The notes under the pieces: generated by a model
Seen by the model: the letters and a program-made list of their open reading frames with translations, nothing else
What the model was told of the DNA's origin: nothing
Databases searched by the model: none
Position numbers and translations under genes: made by a program
Shown: piece by piece, positions 35,676-44,464 of the stretch
Layout: each line of letters begins with the position of its first letter
Numbering within the stretch: position 1 is the stretch's first letter
NCBI RefSeq assembly: GCF_014863355.1
Contig: NZ_JACZEP010000015.1
Location: forward strand, 1 to 64,000
From: Aminobacter carboxidus
GTDB lineage: Bacteria; Pseudomonadota; Alphaproteobacteria; Rhizobiales; Rhizobiaceae
Direction of reading: 5' to 3'
Length of the DNA: 64,000 bases

Positions 35676-35984
35676 TCAGTTCCCCGCCGTTGCGCCGGGT
35701 GCCAGCCCGGCGTTGAAGAGCAACACGAAATAGCCAAGCCGTAGCGCCATCAGCCACAGTGCCGCAAAAATCAGCACGACCGGCTGGGCCAACACACCAG
35801 GCGTGACGTAGCGCACGGCGCGCACCACAAGGTCAGTGACGAAGCGGAAGCCGCGCCAGATGAAGTTGTCCCAGTTCTCGGGCACGAAAAAACCGAGAAC
35901 CAGCCGCCCGATCAAGGTGTACATCACTGCCGCCAACACGAAATTGGGCAGGTGGAAATACCAGTAGCTCCAGAATTCGTTCAT
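35676..35984 (-). CDS. Small membrane protein, YggT-like in character
   Basis: A 102-residue protein starting MNEFWSYWYFHLPNFVLA, with two hydrophobic helices (NFVLAAVMYTLIGRLVLGFF and LIFAALWLMALRLGYFVLL) separated by the amphipathic WRGFRFVTDLVVRAVRYV. The arrangement is like YggT-family proteins, but the match is by appearance only. It is the first gene of a two-gene unit. Confidence 0.6.
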   Translation of the reverse strand: MNEFWSYWYFHLPNFVLAAVMYTLIGRLVLGFFVPENWDNFIWRGFRFVTDLVVRAVRYVTPGVLAQPVVLIFAALWLMALRLGYFVLLFNAGLAPGATAGN

Positions 35985-36040
35985 GCGCGGGGTCCAATGG
36001 GGATCATTTGGCGATCATGCGAGCCATAGCGGCATCGCGC

Positions 36041-36073
36041 AAAAAAGAAAGAGGGGTCCTGTGCGGACCCCTC
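36041..36073 (-). terminator. Rho-independent terminator after the symporter gene
   Basis: On the minus strand a perfect 9-bp stem (GAGGGGTCC and GGACCCCTC, 36073-36051, loop of 5) is followed by TTTCTTTTTT (36050-36041). It begins 22 bases after the symporter stop codon. Confidence 0.9.
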
Positions 36074-36094
36074 CCTTGACGTCCGATGCGATGA

Positions 36095-38077
36095 TCAGGC
36101 CGTCTTTTCTTCCATGATCGTCTTGCCGCGAGGAATACGGATCTCCTCGATGAACTCCTGCAGCTCGTGTGACGGCTCCTTGGTCAGGCGCGAGACGACA
36201 TACATGACTGCGAAGCCGACAGGCAGGCCGAACGCCGCGGCCGACAGGTTCTTCACCCCGCCCCAGTTCGCGATGGTCTGCGCATGCTTGTCGAACGCAG
36301 CCCAGGCGGCTGCCTGAGCATCGGGAGCGGCGGCTGCAAAGGCGGCCTTGAGCTCCTCGAACTTGGCCAACTGCTCGGCCGTTGCCGTCGACAGGCCACT
36401 CCACATCTCCACGAAGCCGACCGCGCCGTAGCGGGTGCCCAGCAGATAGTAGAGGCAGATGCCGAAACCTGCGATCATGCCGGCAATCGCGCCTGCCGAG
36501 TTGGCACGCTTCCACCAGACGCCGAGAACCAGCGCCGGGAAGAGACCTGCCGCCGCAAGCGAGAACGCCCAGGACACCATTGCCAGGATGTCGGCCGGCT
36601 TGGTCGAGGCGACATAGGCCGCCGCGATCGCCACCACCACCAACAGGACGCGCGACACCACCAGACGGCGCGCCGTCGGCGCGTTCTGGTCGATCATCTT
36701 GTAGTAGATGTCGTGGCTGAGCGCGTTGGCGATGGCCAGAAGCAGGCCGTCGGCCGTCGACAGCGCGGCTGCGAGACCGCCGGCTGCGACAAGGCCCGAG
36801 ATGACATAGGGCATGCCCGCCATTTCGGGCGTGGCAAGCACGATCATGTCGGCATTGAGGTTGATGTTGGCAAAGCCGATATTGGTCACGCCCTGTTCCG
36901 CGCAGGCTGCGGCGATGGCGGCCGTGTCGATGGCAGCCTTGCCGCAAATCTGCACCAGCGCGTTGTCGGCTGCGGCCCAGCGCATCATCCATCCCGCCTT
37001 CTCGGCGATGTTGTCGGGTGTCAGGCCGGAAGCCACCAGGTCGAGCATGGTCCACTTGGCGAAGGCGGCATAGGCCGGCGCCGTGAAGTAGAGGATGAAG
37101 ATGAACAGCAGCGACCATGCCACCGAGACGCGCGCCTCACGCACCGAAGGCGTGGTGAAGTAGCGCATCAGGACATGCGGCAGCGAAGCGGTGCCGACCA
37201 TCAGGCACAAGATGAGCAGGAAGAAGTTGAGCGCGTTATAGCCGCCATGGACGAACGGCGTGATGTGGTTGACCGCAATGCCCTGGGCGGTTTCGAGCGC
37301 GGTGATGTTGGCCAGCGCCGTACCTTGCATGAGCTGCGGGATCGGGACGCCGGTCTTGACCGTGGACATCCAGATCGCCGGAATGAGGTAGGCGATGATC
37401 AGCACGATATATTGGGCAACCTGCGTCCAGGTGACTGCGCGCATGCCGCCAAGCATGGAGCAGACCAGAATGCCGGCAAGGCCGACATAAACCGCGACGT
37501 TGAAGTCGAGGCCGAGGAAGCGGGCCGAGATGATGCCGGTCGCATAGACCTGCGCGACGACATAGGTGAAAGAGCACGAAAACAGCACGACCACGCCGAT
37601 GAAGCGGGCCAGATTGCCGCCATAGCGCGCTGAAAGGAAGTCGGGCACCGTATAGGCGCCAAACTTGCGCAGATATGGCGCGACCAGGATCGCGACCAAA
37701 ACGTAGCCGCCAGTCCAGCCCAGGACGAAGGCAAGGCCATCATAGCCGAGCAGATAGAGCGTACCGGCCATGCCGACGAAAGAAGCGCCCGACATCCAGT
37801 CCGCACCTGTCGCCATGCCATTGTAGATCGCGGGCACGCGGCGGCCGGCGACATAATATTCGCCGACCTGCATGGTCCGCGAAAGAATGCCGATGACGGC
37901 ATAGATCAGGATGGTGAAGCCGACGAACATGTAGCCGATGATGACATTCGGCACGCCGGCGGCGCTCAGGATCGCCATGAGGATGACGAAGGCTATGAAG
38001 CCTCCGGTGTAGATTGTGTAGATGCGGCCTAGATTGGAGACGAAATCTCCGCCGCCGCTGGTTGTCGTCGTTGCCAT
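36095..38077 (-). CDS. Sodium:solute symporter (VC_2705-type, acetate-permease-like)
   Basis: A 660-residue inner-membrane symporter of the SSS family with 13 or more helices. VPAIYNGMATGADWMSGASF and FSCSFTYVVAQVYATG are family motifs, and GTASLPHVLMRYFTTPS is the conserved block with sodium-site residues. It is longer than ActP (about 550) because of a soluble insert near residues 380-415 and a late loop (about 570-610), as in the subfamily that pairs with DUF4212 proteins. ATG at 38077 follows GAGGGGGG. The substrate is probably a monocarboxylate such as acetate, lactate or pyruvate, inferred from relatives. Confidence 0.83.
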   Translation of the reverse strand: MATTTTSGGGDFVSNLGRIYTIYTGGFIAFVILMAILSAAGVPNVIIGYMFVGFTILIYAVIGILSRTMQVGEYYVAGRRVPAIYNGMATGADWMSGASFVGMAGTLYLLGYDGLAFVLGWTGGYVLVAILVAPYLRKFGAYTVPDFLSARYGGNLARFIGVVVLFSCSFTYVVAQVYATGIISARFLGLDFNVAVYVGLAGILVCSMLGGMRAVTWTQVAQYIVLIIAYLIPAIWMSTVKTGVPIPQLMQGTALANITALETAQGIAVNHITPFVHGGYNALNFFLLILCLMVGTASLPHVLMRYFTTPSVREARVSVAWSLLFIFILYFTAPAYAAFAKWTMLDLVASGLTPDNIAEKAGWMMRWAAADNALVQICGKAAIDTAAIAAACAEQGVTNIGFANINLNADMIVLATPEMAGMPYVISGLVAAGGLAAALSTADGLLLAIANALSHDIYYKMIDQNAPTARRLVVSRVLLVVVAIAAAYVASTKPADILAMVSWAFSLAAAGLFPALVLGVWWKRANSAGAIAGMIAGFGICLYYLLGTRYGAVGFVEMWSGLSTATAEQLAKFEELKAAFAAAAPDAQAAAWAAFDKHAQTIANWGGVKNLSAAAFGLPVGFAVMYVVSRLTKEPSHELQEFIEEIRIPRGKTIMEEKTA

Positions 38078-38087
38078 GGTTCCCCCC

Positions 38088-38342
38088 TCACTCTTCCGAC
38101 ACGCCGTGCTCTTCGTCGATGCTGTTCTGCTTGCGTGCAAACCAGAAAAGCATCACGACGAAAGCAATGAGCGAACCCTGCGCGGCCATGTAGAAGCCCA
38201 GCGGGAAGCCCAGAATGACGATATTGTTGAGTGGGCCGACGAAGAAATGGATGACATATCCGAAGAAAAACCACAGCCCAAGCATTAGAAACATGAGACT
38301 GCGGGTCTTATTCCAGTAGCTTACGCGGTCCGGCGTCGCCAT
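38088..38342 (-). CDS. DUF4212 small subunit of the sodium:solute symporter
   Basis: An 84-residue membrane protein with two helices (SLMFLMLGLWFFFGYVIHFF and YMAAQGSLIAFVVMLFWFA) joined by VGPLNNIVILGFPLGF. This is the DUF4212 pattern of small proteins encoded just before SSS symporters. ATG at 38342 follows GGGAGGG. Its stop is 10 bases before the symporter start, so the two are one operon. Confidence 0.8.
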   Translation of the reverse strand: MATPDRVSYWNKTRSLMFLMLGLWFFFGYVIHFFVGPLNNIVILGFPLGFYMAAQGSLIAFVVMLFWFARKQNSIDEEHGVSEE

Positions 38343-38599
38343 CGCGTTGATCCCTCCCTTGGTTGACAGCCTGTGCAGATTCTCCCCGACCAACCGGCCG
38401 TTCAGCAAGTCGCCAAGCTCCCCCAAAACGGGAATCTGGCAAGCGTTGGCGTCATGATGGACTCAGCCGACGCTGCGTGCACGATAGCTACATTTGCAAC
38501 CGCCCGTTATTCGACTTTAGAATCGGTTCGGCGGGCTGGCTAAGAGGTGTCGCGAAGGCTAACGCTTGGCAGCGCGCGGCAGACGAAGGGAAAATTGCA

Positions 38600-39232
38600 A
38601 TGGGCCTTCTCGATGGTCTTCTTCCGGGATTTCTCCGCAAGGCCACGCCGATCCACAGTACCGCCGATCTGGCAGATTTCATGGATGCGCGCGCCTCGTT
38701 CCTGGCGCAGAAGTGCATCGTCGAATTCTGTCGCGTGCGTGCGGGCGTGTTCTGGCAGAAGCTGTTCAGCGAAAAGGAGTTCCAGAGCGCGCTCGATCAG
38801 GCGCGCTGGCGTGCCTACCCGCCCTGCTACGCCATGGTCGCGGAGATGGTCGAAGGGTCGCTGCGCGAGGCTGCAGCCGGGCGCCAGCGTAGCCTCGAGA
38901 CAGCGATCGAGCGGGTCGCCCGCATCAGTTTTGCAAAACACCCGGTTCCCAACGGCTCGCCTGAGACCTTCTGGGAGGACGCGGCCGCGCTGGTGCGCGG
39001 CAGACTTGCGGCGGCCCAGGCCGGAGCGCCGCGGCCGGTGCGGGAGATCCCTGATCCGCTGGCGCGGATGGTGTTCGAGGCGGTGCCGATCCATCCCGAA
39101 TTGCTGACCAACGACTATGACTACATCTTCAACTTCCTGAGGATGAACATCCTGAGAGCGCATGAGGACCTGCTGGAACTGGCCGATCGCGCCGCAATCG
39201 TCGATGAACTTTTGGGCCCGCCCGGCGCTTGA
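38600..39232 (+). CDS. Conserved hypothetical protein
   Basis: A 210-residue soluble, helix-rich protein beginning MGLLDGLLPGFLRKATPIH. Recognisable features are a run of Trp/Tyr-rich helices (QARWRAYPPCYAMVAEM) and the late NDYDYIFNFLRMNILRAHE. No family recognised. ATG at 38600 follows AAGGGA. It lies between the symporter operon, which is divergent, and the exonuclease-CBS-nucleotidyltransferase gene, which is convergent with it and whose stop is 6 bases away. Confidence 0.65.
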   Translation: MGLLDGLLPGFLRKATPIHSTADLADFMDARASFLAQKCIVEFCRVRAGVFWQKLFSEKEFQSALDQARWRAYPPCYAMVAEMVEGSLREAAAGRQRSLETAIERVARISFAKHPVPNGSPETFWEDAAALVRGRLAAAQAGAPRPVREIPDPLARMVFEAVPIHPELLTNDYDYIFNFLRMNILRAHEDLLELADRAAIVDELLGPPGA

Positions 39233-39238
39233 CGGGTC

Positions 39239-41350
39239 TCAGGCGAACATCAGGTCGCGCACCAGCCCCGGCACAGACTGAAGACGCCTGACCAGCGTCT
39301 TCAACTCGCCTTGCTGCTCGCGCGGGATTGCGGCCAGATCGACGCGGTTGGAGACGGTTACGCCGGCATAGACGTCGCGAATCTGTTGATCGAGCAGCAG
39401 CCCGATCAGAAACGAATGGCCGGCCAGCATTGCCTTCATGTCCTGCTCGCCGCCGACATCGAGCGCGATCAACGCCTCGAGACGGTCGCGCGTGCTCAGT
39501 GCCCGGATGCCGTGGCGAATTGCCAGCGTCCGCGCCGCCGCGACGATCGGGAACAGGCCATGCATCTTGATATCGAGCCGGCCGTCGTGGAGCCGCAGGC
39601 CGCCCAGAAGCGTGAACGGGTTGTCCGAAACGATCTGTTCGCCGAGGAGCTTGGCAAAGACCGGCTCGGCATGGCCGCGTGCATAGGCATGGTCGAACAG
39701 CGCGTCGCTCAACGCCAGGTCGCCGTGCACGGGCTTCAGATCATAGACGATGTCGACGTTGAGCAGGTCGTCGGGCCGCGAGCGCCGGACCCATTCCTCG
39801 ACGCGGTTCTTCCACGTTTCGAGGCTGCCGCGGAACGCCGCGTTGCGGCCCATGACGCCGCCCTTGCAGTATGGCACGCCGGCAGCGTCGAGCGTATCGG
39901 CAAGCTTTTCGCCAAGCATCTTGAACCAGAGGTCTTGCCGACCATCGGGTTCGCCGCGCTCGAAGACGATGGCGTTGTCCTGATCGGGAGCCAGCAGGCT
40001 TTCGCCGCGTCCGCCGGAGCCGAGCACCAGCACGGCGTATCGACAGGGCGGCGCGCCGTGACCCTGCGCCTGCATGGCAAGCTCCGCCAGCACGGCGGCC
40101 CGGCGGGTCATGGCGCGCAACTCCTCGGAGATGATCTCGGCGACGACGCGCGGGTCGATCGTTTCGGCGAGCAGCGAGCGCACGACGCCGGCAAGCGTGG
40201 CCCATGCCGCCGCCAGTTCGGCGGCGCCCGTCGCATGTTCGATCTGGTCGTCGAGGTTGATCGCTTCGCTGGCACGCAGTCGCAGCAGGTCACGCGCCGA
40301 CAGCACGCCCACCAGCGTTCCGGCATCGTCACGCACGGCAAGGTGACGTATCTTCAGCCTGTCCATGCGCCCGATGGCGCGATAGGCAAAGGCTGTGGCG
40401 CGCACGGCGGCGAGCGGCCTGGAGGCGAAGGTGCCGACCGGCAGGTCCAGCGCATCGGCGCCACTGCCGGACAGTCGCCGCATCACGTCGCGCTCGGTGA
40501 CGATGCCGTAGTCGGCGACCGGTCGGTTCGGTTCTCCAGCATCGGACACCAGCAGGGAGCTGATCTTTCGCGTGACCATCAGCTCTATCGCCTGCCGCAT
40601 GGTTTGGCCCGATGTCACCACCACGGGGGGGTGGCTCATCAGGCTGCCGACGCGGTGGCGGTAAGCGTAGGGATCGACCGACTGGAAAACAGGAGTTTGA
40701 GGACGCGACACCGGTTCGCTCCAGCCGGCGCGATGGCCGGCTTCAAGATCGCGCGAAAGGGCAAGGCACGCCAGTTCGGCTTCGCCCAGCGTCCGGACGT
40801 TGCGCCTGCGCAATTCGGGCAGCAGCGAAACGAAGACCTTGCCTGCCGTGATCGCGTCCCCCAGAGCCGTGTGGCGGCCGGCAACCTCCACGCCCAGCCA
40901 GGCGGCGAGCGTGTCCAGCGAATGGTCCGCCAGGTTGGGATTGGCCACCGTCGCAAGAAGGCGCACGCACAGCGCGCGCGGTTTCGTCCAGGGCAGGTTC
41001 GCAAGCCGACATTCGCGCTCCATGACCGCCAGGTCGAAGCCGATGGAGTGGCCGACGAGAACACGCGGTCCGGTGAAATGCTGGAACCGGTCCCAGGCTG
41101 CGGTGAAATCCGGCTGGCCGACGAGCTGGTCGTCGGTAATGCCGTGGATGCGGGAAGCCGCAGGTGGCACAGCTTCGCCGGCATCGACGAGAAGTTCGAA
41201 GCGGCGTTCCGGTTTGATCTTGCCATGCCAGATGCCGACTGCGCCGATCTGCAGGATACGGGCCTTGGTGGCGTCGAGCCCGGTCGTTTCGGTGTCGAGC
41301 GCCGTCGCCGCCATTGAAATCAGGGGTGTCGCGCCGGTCGCCGGCTTCAT
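39239..41350 (-). CDS. DEDDh exonuclease, CBS pair and DUF294 nucleotidyltransferase fusion
   Basis: A 703-residue three-part protein. Residues about 15-190 are a DnaQ-like 3'-5' exonuclease with ALDTETTG (Asp19, Glu21), GHSIGFD and RHTALGD (the His and last Asp of the DEDDh set). Residues about 225-350 form a CBS-domain pair with ATERDVMRRLS-like IVTERDVMRRL and VGVLSARDLLRLR. Residues about 375-703 are a GlnD-like nucleotidyltransferase (DUF294) with LGSGGRGESLLAPDQDNAIV. In related genomes these parts occur as separate genes next to VC_2705-type symporters, so the fusion is probably a regulator of that transporter. ATG at 41350 follows GCAGGAG. Confidence 0.8.
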   Translation of the reverse strand: MKPATGATPLISMAATALDTETTGLDATKARILQIGAVGIWHGKIKPERRFELLVDAGEAVPPAASRIHGITDDQLVGQPDFTAAWDRFQHFTGPRVLVGHSIGFDLAVMERECRLANLPWTKPRALCVRLLATVANPNLADHSLDTLAAWLGVEVAGRHTALGDAITAGKVFVSLLPELRRRNVRTLGEAELACLALSRDLEAGHRAGWSEPVSRPQTPVFQSVDPYAYRHRVGSLMSHPPVVVTSGQTMRQAIELMVTRKISSLLVSDAGEPNRPVADYGIVTERDVMRRLSGSGADALDLPVGTFASRPLAAVRATAFAYRAIGRMDRLKIRHLAVRDDAGTLVGVLSARDLLRLRASEAINLDDQIEHATGAAELAAAWATLAGVVRSLLAETIDPRVVAEIISEELRAMTRRAAVLAELAMQAQGHGAPPCRYAVLVLGSGGRGESLLAPDQDNAIVFERGEPDGRQDLWFKMLGEKLADTLDAAGVPYCKGGVMGRNAAFRGSLETWKNRVEEWVRRSRPDDLLNVDIVYDLKPVHGDLALSDALFDHAYARGHAEPVFAKLLGEQIVSDNPFTLLGGLRLHDGRLDIKMHGLFPIVAAARTLAIRHGIRALSTRDRLEALIALDVGGEQDMKAMLAGHSFLIGLLLDQQIRDVYAGVTVSNRVDLAAIPREQQGELKTLVRRLQSVPGLVRDLMFA

Positions 41351-41624
41351 GTCCGCTCCTGCGAGTTTGCTGAATGCCCAGCTCGGATGTCCCGCTTGTC
41401 TCCCAGCGCCGACAATATCGGCCAATTTTCCACCGCGGCATAGGGCGACCGGCACGCCACGTCGAAGGCGGGTCCGACAGCCGCACCGAACATGTCGGCA
41501 AGCCGGCCCGTTTCGTGAAGCTCGATCCTTGAGGTGCTTTTCCGCGCGGCATTCGCCTTAATGTGATTTGCGCGCAGCCTGGGCGTCGGTCCACCTTGGG
41601 CGGGTTCATCGCCAGGATGTGTCA

Positions 41625-42017
41625 ATGCACGAGATCAGGCGGGTCGCTGTGGAGTGCGTCGGGCGCGCGGTCATGTTCGGATCGCTCGCGATCGGATGCG
41701 TCATGGTCGGCTTCTCCTTCAATCCGGTATCGGCATTCCGCAGCGGCGCTTTCCTCACACTGATGATGGCGCTGGTGTTGATGTGGAAAGCGATGACCGC
41801 CGGCACCAAGGCCCCCAGGCGCACCGAGATCTGGCTCTATCTCGACGAGAAGTCGCGCCCGCTCGATGATCCGGCGCGGCGGGTGTTCGGCACCGTCATG
41901 CGCGACGTCTATGGTAGTTTCGCGCGGATTGCGCTTTGCGTGGCGGTCGGTTTCTTCCTGCTGTCGATGGTGCTGACGGCGTTTGGCCTCAAGGCTTATG
42001 TGCCGCCGGTGGGATAG
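41625..42017 (+). CDS. Two-helix membrane protein of unknown function
   Basis: A 130-residue protein with an N-terminal helix pair (VMFGSLAIGCVMVGFSF and GAFLTLMMALVLMW), a cytoplasmic middle with the conserved-looking TEIWLYLDEKSRPLDDPARR, and a C-terminal helix (ALCVAVGFFLLSMVLTAF). No family recognised with certainty; similar proteins occur as hypotheticals in rhizobia. ATG at 41625 has a modest AGGA site. Convergent with the outer-membrane-protein gene downstream. Confidence 0.6.
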   Translation: MHEIRRVAVECVGRAVMFGSLAIGCVMVGFSFNPVSAFRSGAFLTLMMALVLMWKAMTAGTKAPRRTEIWLYLDEKSRPLDDPARRVFGTVMRDVYGSFARIALCVAVGFFLLSMVLTAFGLKAYVPPVG

Positions 42018-42066
42018 GTCAGCGGTCTATCGAGCAAGGACAGGCCCACCTTCAGGTCGTCGGCCC

Positions 42067-42106
42067 GGCGGAAGCGTGCTTCTCGCCGGCGGAAGTGCTT
42101 CTCGCC
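42067..42106. repeat. Imperfect tandem duplication
   Basis: A 21-base unit at 42067-42087 is repeated at 42088-42106 with two bases deleted (GGCGGAAG...TTCTCGCC). It lies between two convergent genes, before the outer-membrane-protein stop. Each unit can form a weak GGCG/CGCC stem, so it may help termination. Confidence 0.6.
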
Positions 42107-42132
42107 GGCGCAGCCAATCCCGTCAGGACGGA

Positions 42133-42795
42133 TCAGAACTTGTAGTTCAAGCCGACCTTGCCGCTTGAAAAGTTGAGGTCGTAGGTATCCCCATCGAACT
42201 CTTGCTCGCCAAGCCCGTAATAGGCGTACTCACCGAAAACCGACCAATTGGCATTGAGTTTCAAAGCGACGCCTGCGCCAGCCGTGTAGCCGGTGTATGT
42301 GGGGTCGGCGGATCCTCCCGGGTACTTTATTGTAGTATCCGCCACGGCCAGACCGGCCAGGCCGTAGAGCAACACGCTGTCAAAGGCGACACCGCCACGG
42401 GCGGTCAGGCTGGCCAGCCAGTTGACCTCCATGGAGATGTTGGGAAATGGCCCGAAGCCGAAGTCGTAGTTGCCGCTCAGGCCAGCCCCGGAGACATCGC
42501 CCTGCACACCGAGCACAAAGTGACCGAACTGCGCCAGAGCGCCGACCTGGCCGCCGGCGAGCAAGCCATCAAGCTCGAAGCCTGCCTCAAAACCAGGAAC
42601 CCATTGTTCCCCTTGCGTCGCGGCGCCGTCGGCGAAACCGACATGCAGGCCGGCGTAGATCCCACTCCAGTCCGTCGCGTCAGCATACGCCATGCCGGCG
42701 GGGGCGGTCTCGGTAGTCACGTTTTCCGCCCGCGCCGTCCCCGCGCTCATCGCAATCAACGCAGTGGTCATCAAAAGGGAAAAATGTATCTTCAA
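42133..42795 (-). CDS. Outer-membrane beta-barrel protein (Omp25/31-like)
   Basis: A 220-residue porin-like barrel of the rhizobial/Brucella Omp25/Omp31 type. The signal peptide ends at TARAEN. The mature part has DWSGIYAGLHVGF, the typical first strand, alternating strands throughout, and ends in GLNYKF with the C-terminal Phe recognised for barrel assembly. The start appears to be TTG at 42795 after AAGGA, which gives a normal signal peptide with an early Lys; the next ATG at 42771 removes that charge. No enzyme activity; probably a structural or minor diffusion role. Confidence 0.78.
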   Translation of the reverse strand: MKIHFSLLMTTALIAMSAGTARAENVTTETAPAGMAYADATDWSGIYAGLHVGFADGAATQGEQWVPGFEAGFELDGLLAGGQVGALAQFGHFVLGVQGDVSGAGLSGNYDFGFGPFPNISMEVNWLASLTARGGVAFDSVLLYGLAGLAVADTTIKYPGGSADPTYTGYTAGAGVALKLNANWSVFGEYAYYGLGEQEFDGDTYDLNFSSGKVGLNYKF

Positions 42796-43084
42796 GGGCC
42801 AATATCCTTCAATATAAATCGCTTCGGTTTCAATATATGTCGCTTCAGGAGCGTCGCCTGACAGGCGCCGCCGCCATCACAAAAAGTGTAGACAGTGTGC
42901 TGGGCAGTCAGGCCTTTTTGTTCCGGCATGTCAACCAAGCAAAGCGATATTCCCCCGTTGATCGAAATCATGGCCGCGCCGCAATCACGTTGACGGTAGT
43001 TCGCGGGATCTCGAGCAGGACGTCTCGACCATCCGACACTACACGATCAAGGAAGCCGACGAAGTCCGACCGACGGCCGCCCGC

Positions 43085-43185
43085 TTCATTCTGACACCTG
43101 GCGCAAAGCGCGGCGAGATCGAGCTACGCTGTATGGGGAACTGGGCACGATCCTGAACTGGACCGAGCGACAGGCTGCTGGGCAA
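43085..43185 (+). pseudogene. Remnant of a large serine recombinase C-terminus
   Basis: Two frames join into a recognisable end of a rhizobial recombinase-family protein: one frame gives LTPGAKRGEIELR and, after a frameshift near 43129, the next gives LYGELGTILNWTERQAAG. No N-terminal catalytic domain is present. The match is from memory of such C-termini. Confidence 0.45.
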
Positions 43186-43430
43186 GGCTCACGAGAGTGT
43201 CGTCATCAAGGTTTTTGTGCCAGGCTTTGCGCCTGTGACTTTGAGCTTATGGTCGGTGAAGACGATGAGCTACCAACGCCAGGGAAGCGGAGCTTGTTGC
43301 CGGCGATCGAACTTGGAGAGTTTGGAAGGATTGGTTTGGCACAGGACCTGGTTTTTTGTCCCGCTTTTTCGGCCGTCGCCTCCTTTGCAGGCGGGGCTGA
43401 GGCTTCAACGCGACCGTCACCAGCGTCCCA

Positions 43431-43469
43431 ATACCAAAACAGCCCAGACAAGCTGGGCTGTTTTGGTAT
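43431..43469. repeat. Perfect 17-bp inverted repeat
   Basis: ATACCAAAACAGCCCAG (43431-43447) pairs perfectly with CTGGGCTGTTTTGGTAT (43453-43469) with a 5-base loop. TGGTTGCGGGG follows at 43471-43481, which is the reverse complement of the 3' end of many initiator tRNA-Met genes. It may be a bidirectional terminator or an end of a mobile element. Confidence 0.75.
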
Positions 43470-43791
43470 CTGGTTGCGGGGACACGCAACTACCGAATCC
43501 GACATTTGCTTCAGATCGCAGTTTAAGAAGAGATAGCCCCAGGAAACATCCATATGGGGTAGACAGACGGCACCCAAAACGGTGCACGGAAGCGGCGACT
43601 GGAATGACCGACTTGGGGCCGGAAGCCGTTGGTCCGCTATCGGAGCGAGCTCGGCGGATAGCTGACATTCGCCAACGCCTCGGCGGCCGGGACATGGCCG
43701 CGCTCAACCTAGACGTCCAACCTGACTTGTCAGCCAAAGGAAGAAGTGCTGGTTTGTGGCGGAGGGCGTACTCACCTCCGGTAGCACGATG

Positions 43792-43911
43792 TCATCCAAG
43801 GTTGAGAACGACCCGAAGCTCGCCGGATTTCAACTCCTGCTCGATCAGGTGCCGTGAGAGCAGTGCATTACCCATGCCGGCAAGCGCCGCCTCGATGATT
43901 ATCGAGATTGA
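43792..43911 (-). pseudogene. C-terminal remnant of a LysR-type regulator
   Basis: On the minus strand the frame reads IIEAALAGMGNALLSRHLI, then EQELKSGELRVVLNLG and a stop. AALAGMGxALLPRHLIxxEL is a standard late block of the LysR substrate-binding domain. The upstream part of the gene and the N-terminal HTH are absent. Confidence 0.6.
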
Positions 43912-43963
43912 TCGAAGCGGTGCGCCAATCCCTGCGGGCCAGCTAGGTTGCAGACCTCGGTCG

Positions 43964-44365
43964 TTAGTCGTCGATCACCGCCATGGCGTCCAGTTCGACT
44001 AGGCAACGAGGATCGTGCAGCACTGCTTGCACGCGTGAGCGCACCGGCCAATTCGCCTTGAAATGCCGGGCATAGACCTCGTTGAATACGTTGCCGTGGC
44101 GGCAGTCGGCGTCGCCGTTGCGGGCATCCGACAGAAATGCCGTCAACTGTACCACATCGTCGAGGCTCGCACCGCCTGCCTCCAGCGTCCGGCGCAGGTT
44201 GGCAATGGCTCTGTCGAGCTGTTCGGCGAAACTTCCGCTCCAGTTGCCGTCGTCGCCGCGCCCCGCCTGCGCCGACACGAAGACGAACGTGCCTTCCGTT
44301 TTGACGATGTCGGAAAAGTAGGGATATTTGGCCGGATGATCGGGAAGAGTGATCGCTTGTTTCAT
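43964..44365 (-). CDS. RidA-family protein (first copy)
   Basis: A 133-residue RidA/YjgF-type protein. RidA proteins hydrolyse reactive enamines or imines made by PLP and other amine-metabolising enzymes. The start KQAITLPDHPAK is followed by FVFVSAQAG, LDRAIANLRRTLEAGGASLDDVVQLTAFL and the end CLVELDAMAVI. The usual active-site Arg position reads PVRSRVQAVL. It contains a short insertion (NGDADCRHGN) relative to its paralog at 50563-50937. Last gene of the imino-acid operon. Confidence 0.78.
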   Translation of the reverse strand: MKQAITLPDHPAKYPYFSDIVKTEGTFVFVSAQAGRGDDGNWSGSFAEQLDRAIANLRRTLEAGGASLDDVVQLTAFLSDARNGDADCRHGNVFNEVYARHFKANWPVRSRVQAVLHDPRCLVELDAMAVIDD

Positions 44366-44464
44366 GTATATGTCCCTGAATAATGCCTTTGCGAGCGAAT
44401 GCTCTGTTTGGCGATAAAGCGTTGCTGCGCTGCACGTGATGAAGGCGGCCGTGGTCTCACGCCT

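Larger units (their letters stand above)
42796..43963. other. Decayed region with gene remnants
   Basis: About 1.2 kb without an intact gene. It holds a frameshifted recombinase-like remnant, a long-stem hairpin and a LysR remnant, each listed separately. Open frames in the middle have unusual composition and no domain signatures. The pattern suggests an old insertion or excision site between the outer-membrane-protein gene and the imino-acid island. Confidence 0.6.

Noticed and set aside
36015-37118. Minus-strand frame of 367 codons overlapping the symporter gene
   Set aside because: A +1 shadow of the symporter; it also crosses the terminator.
39311-41317. A 668-codon plus-strand frame
   Set aside because: Antisense shadow of the exonuclease-CBS-nucleotidyltransferase gene.
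43471-43500. Possible tRNA gene
   Set aside because: Only an 11-base match to an initiator tRNA 3' end is present; no cloverleaf can be drawn.
43210-43577. Minus-strand frames of 80-120 codons in the decayed region
   Set aside because: No domain, biased low-complexity composition (Ser/Lys/Ala runs) and overlap with the long hairpin.
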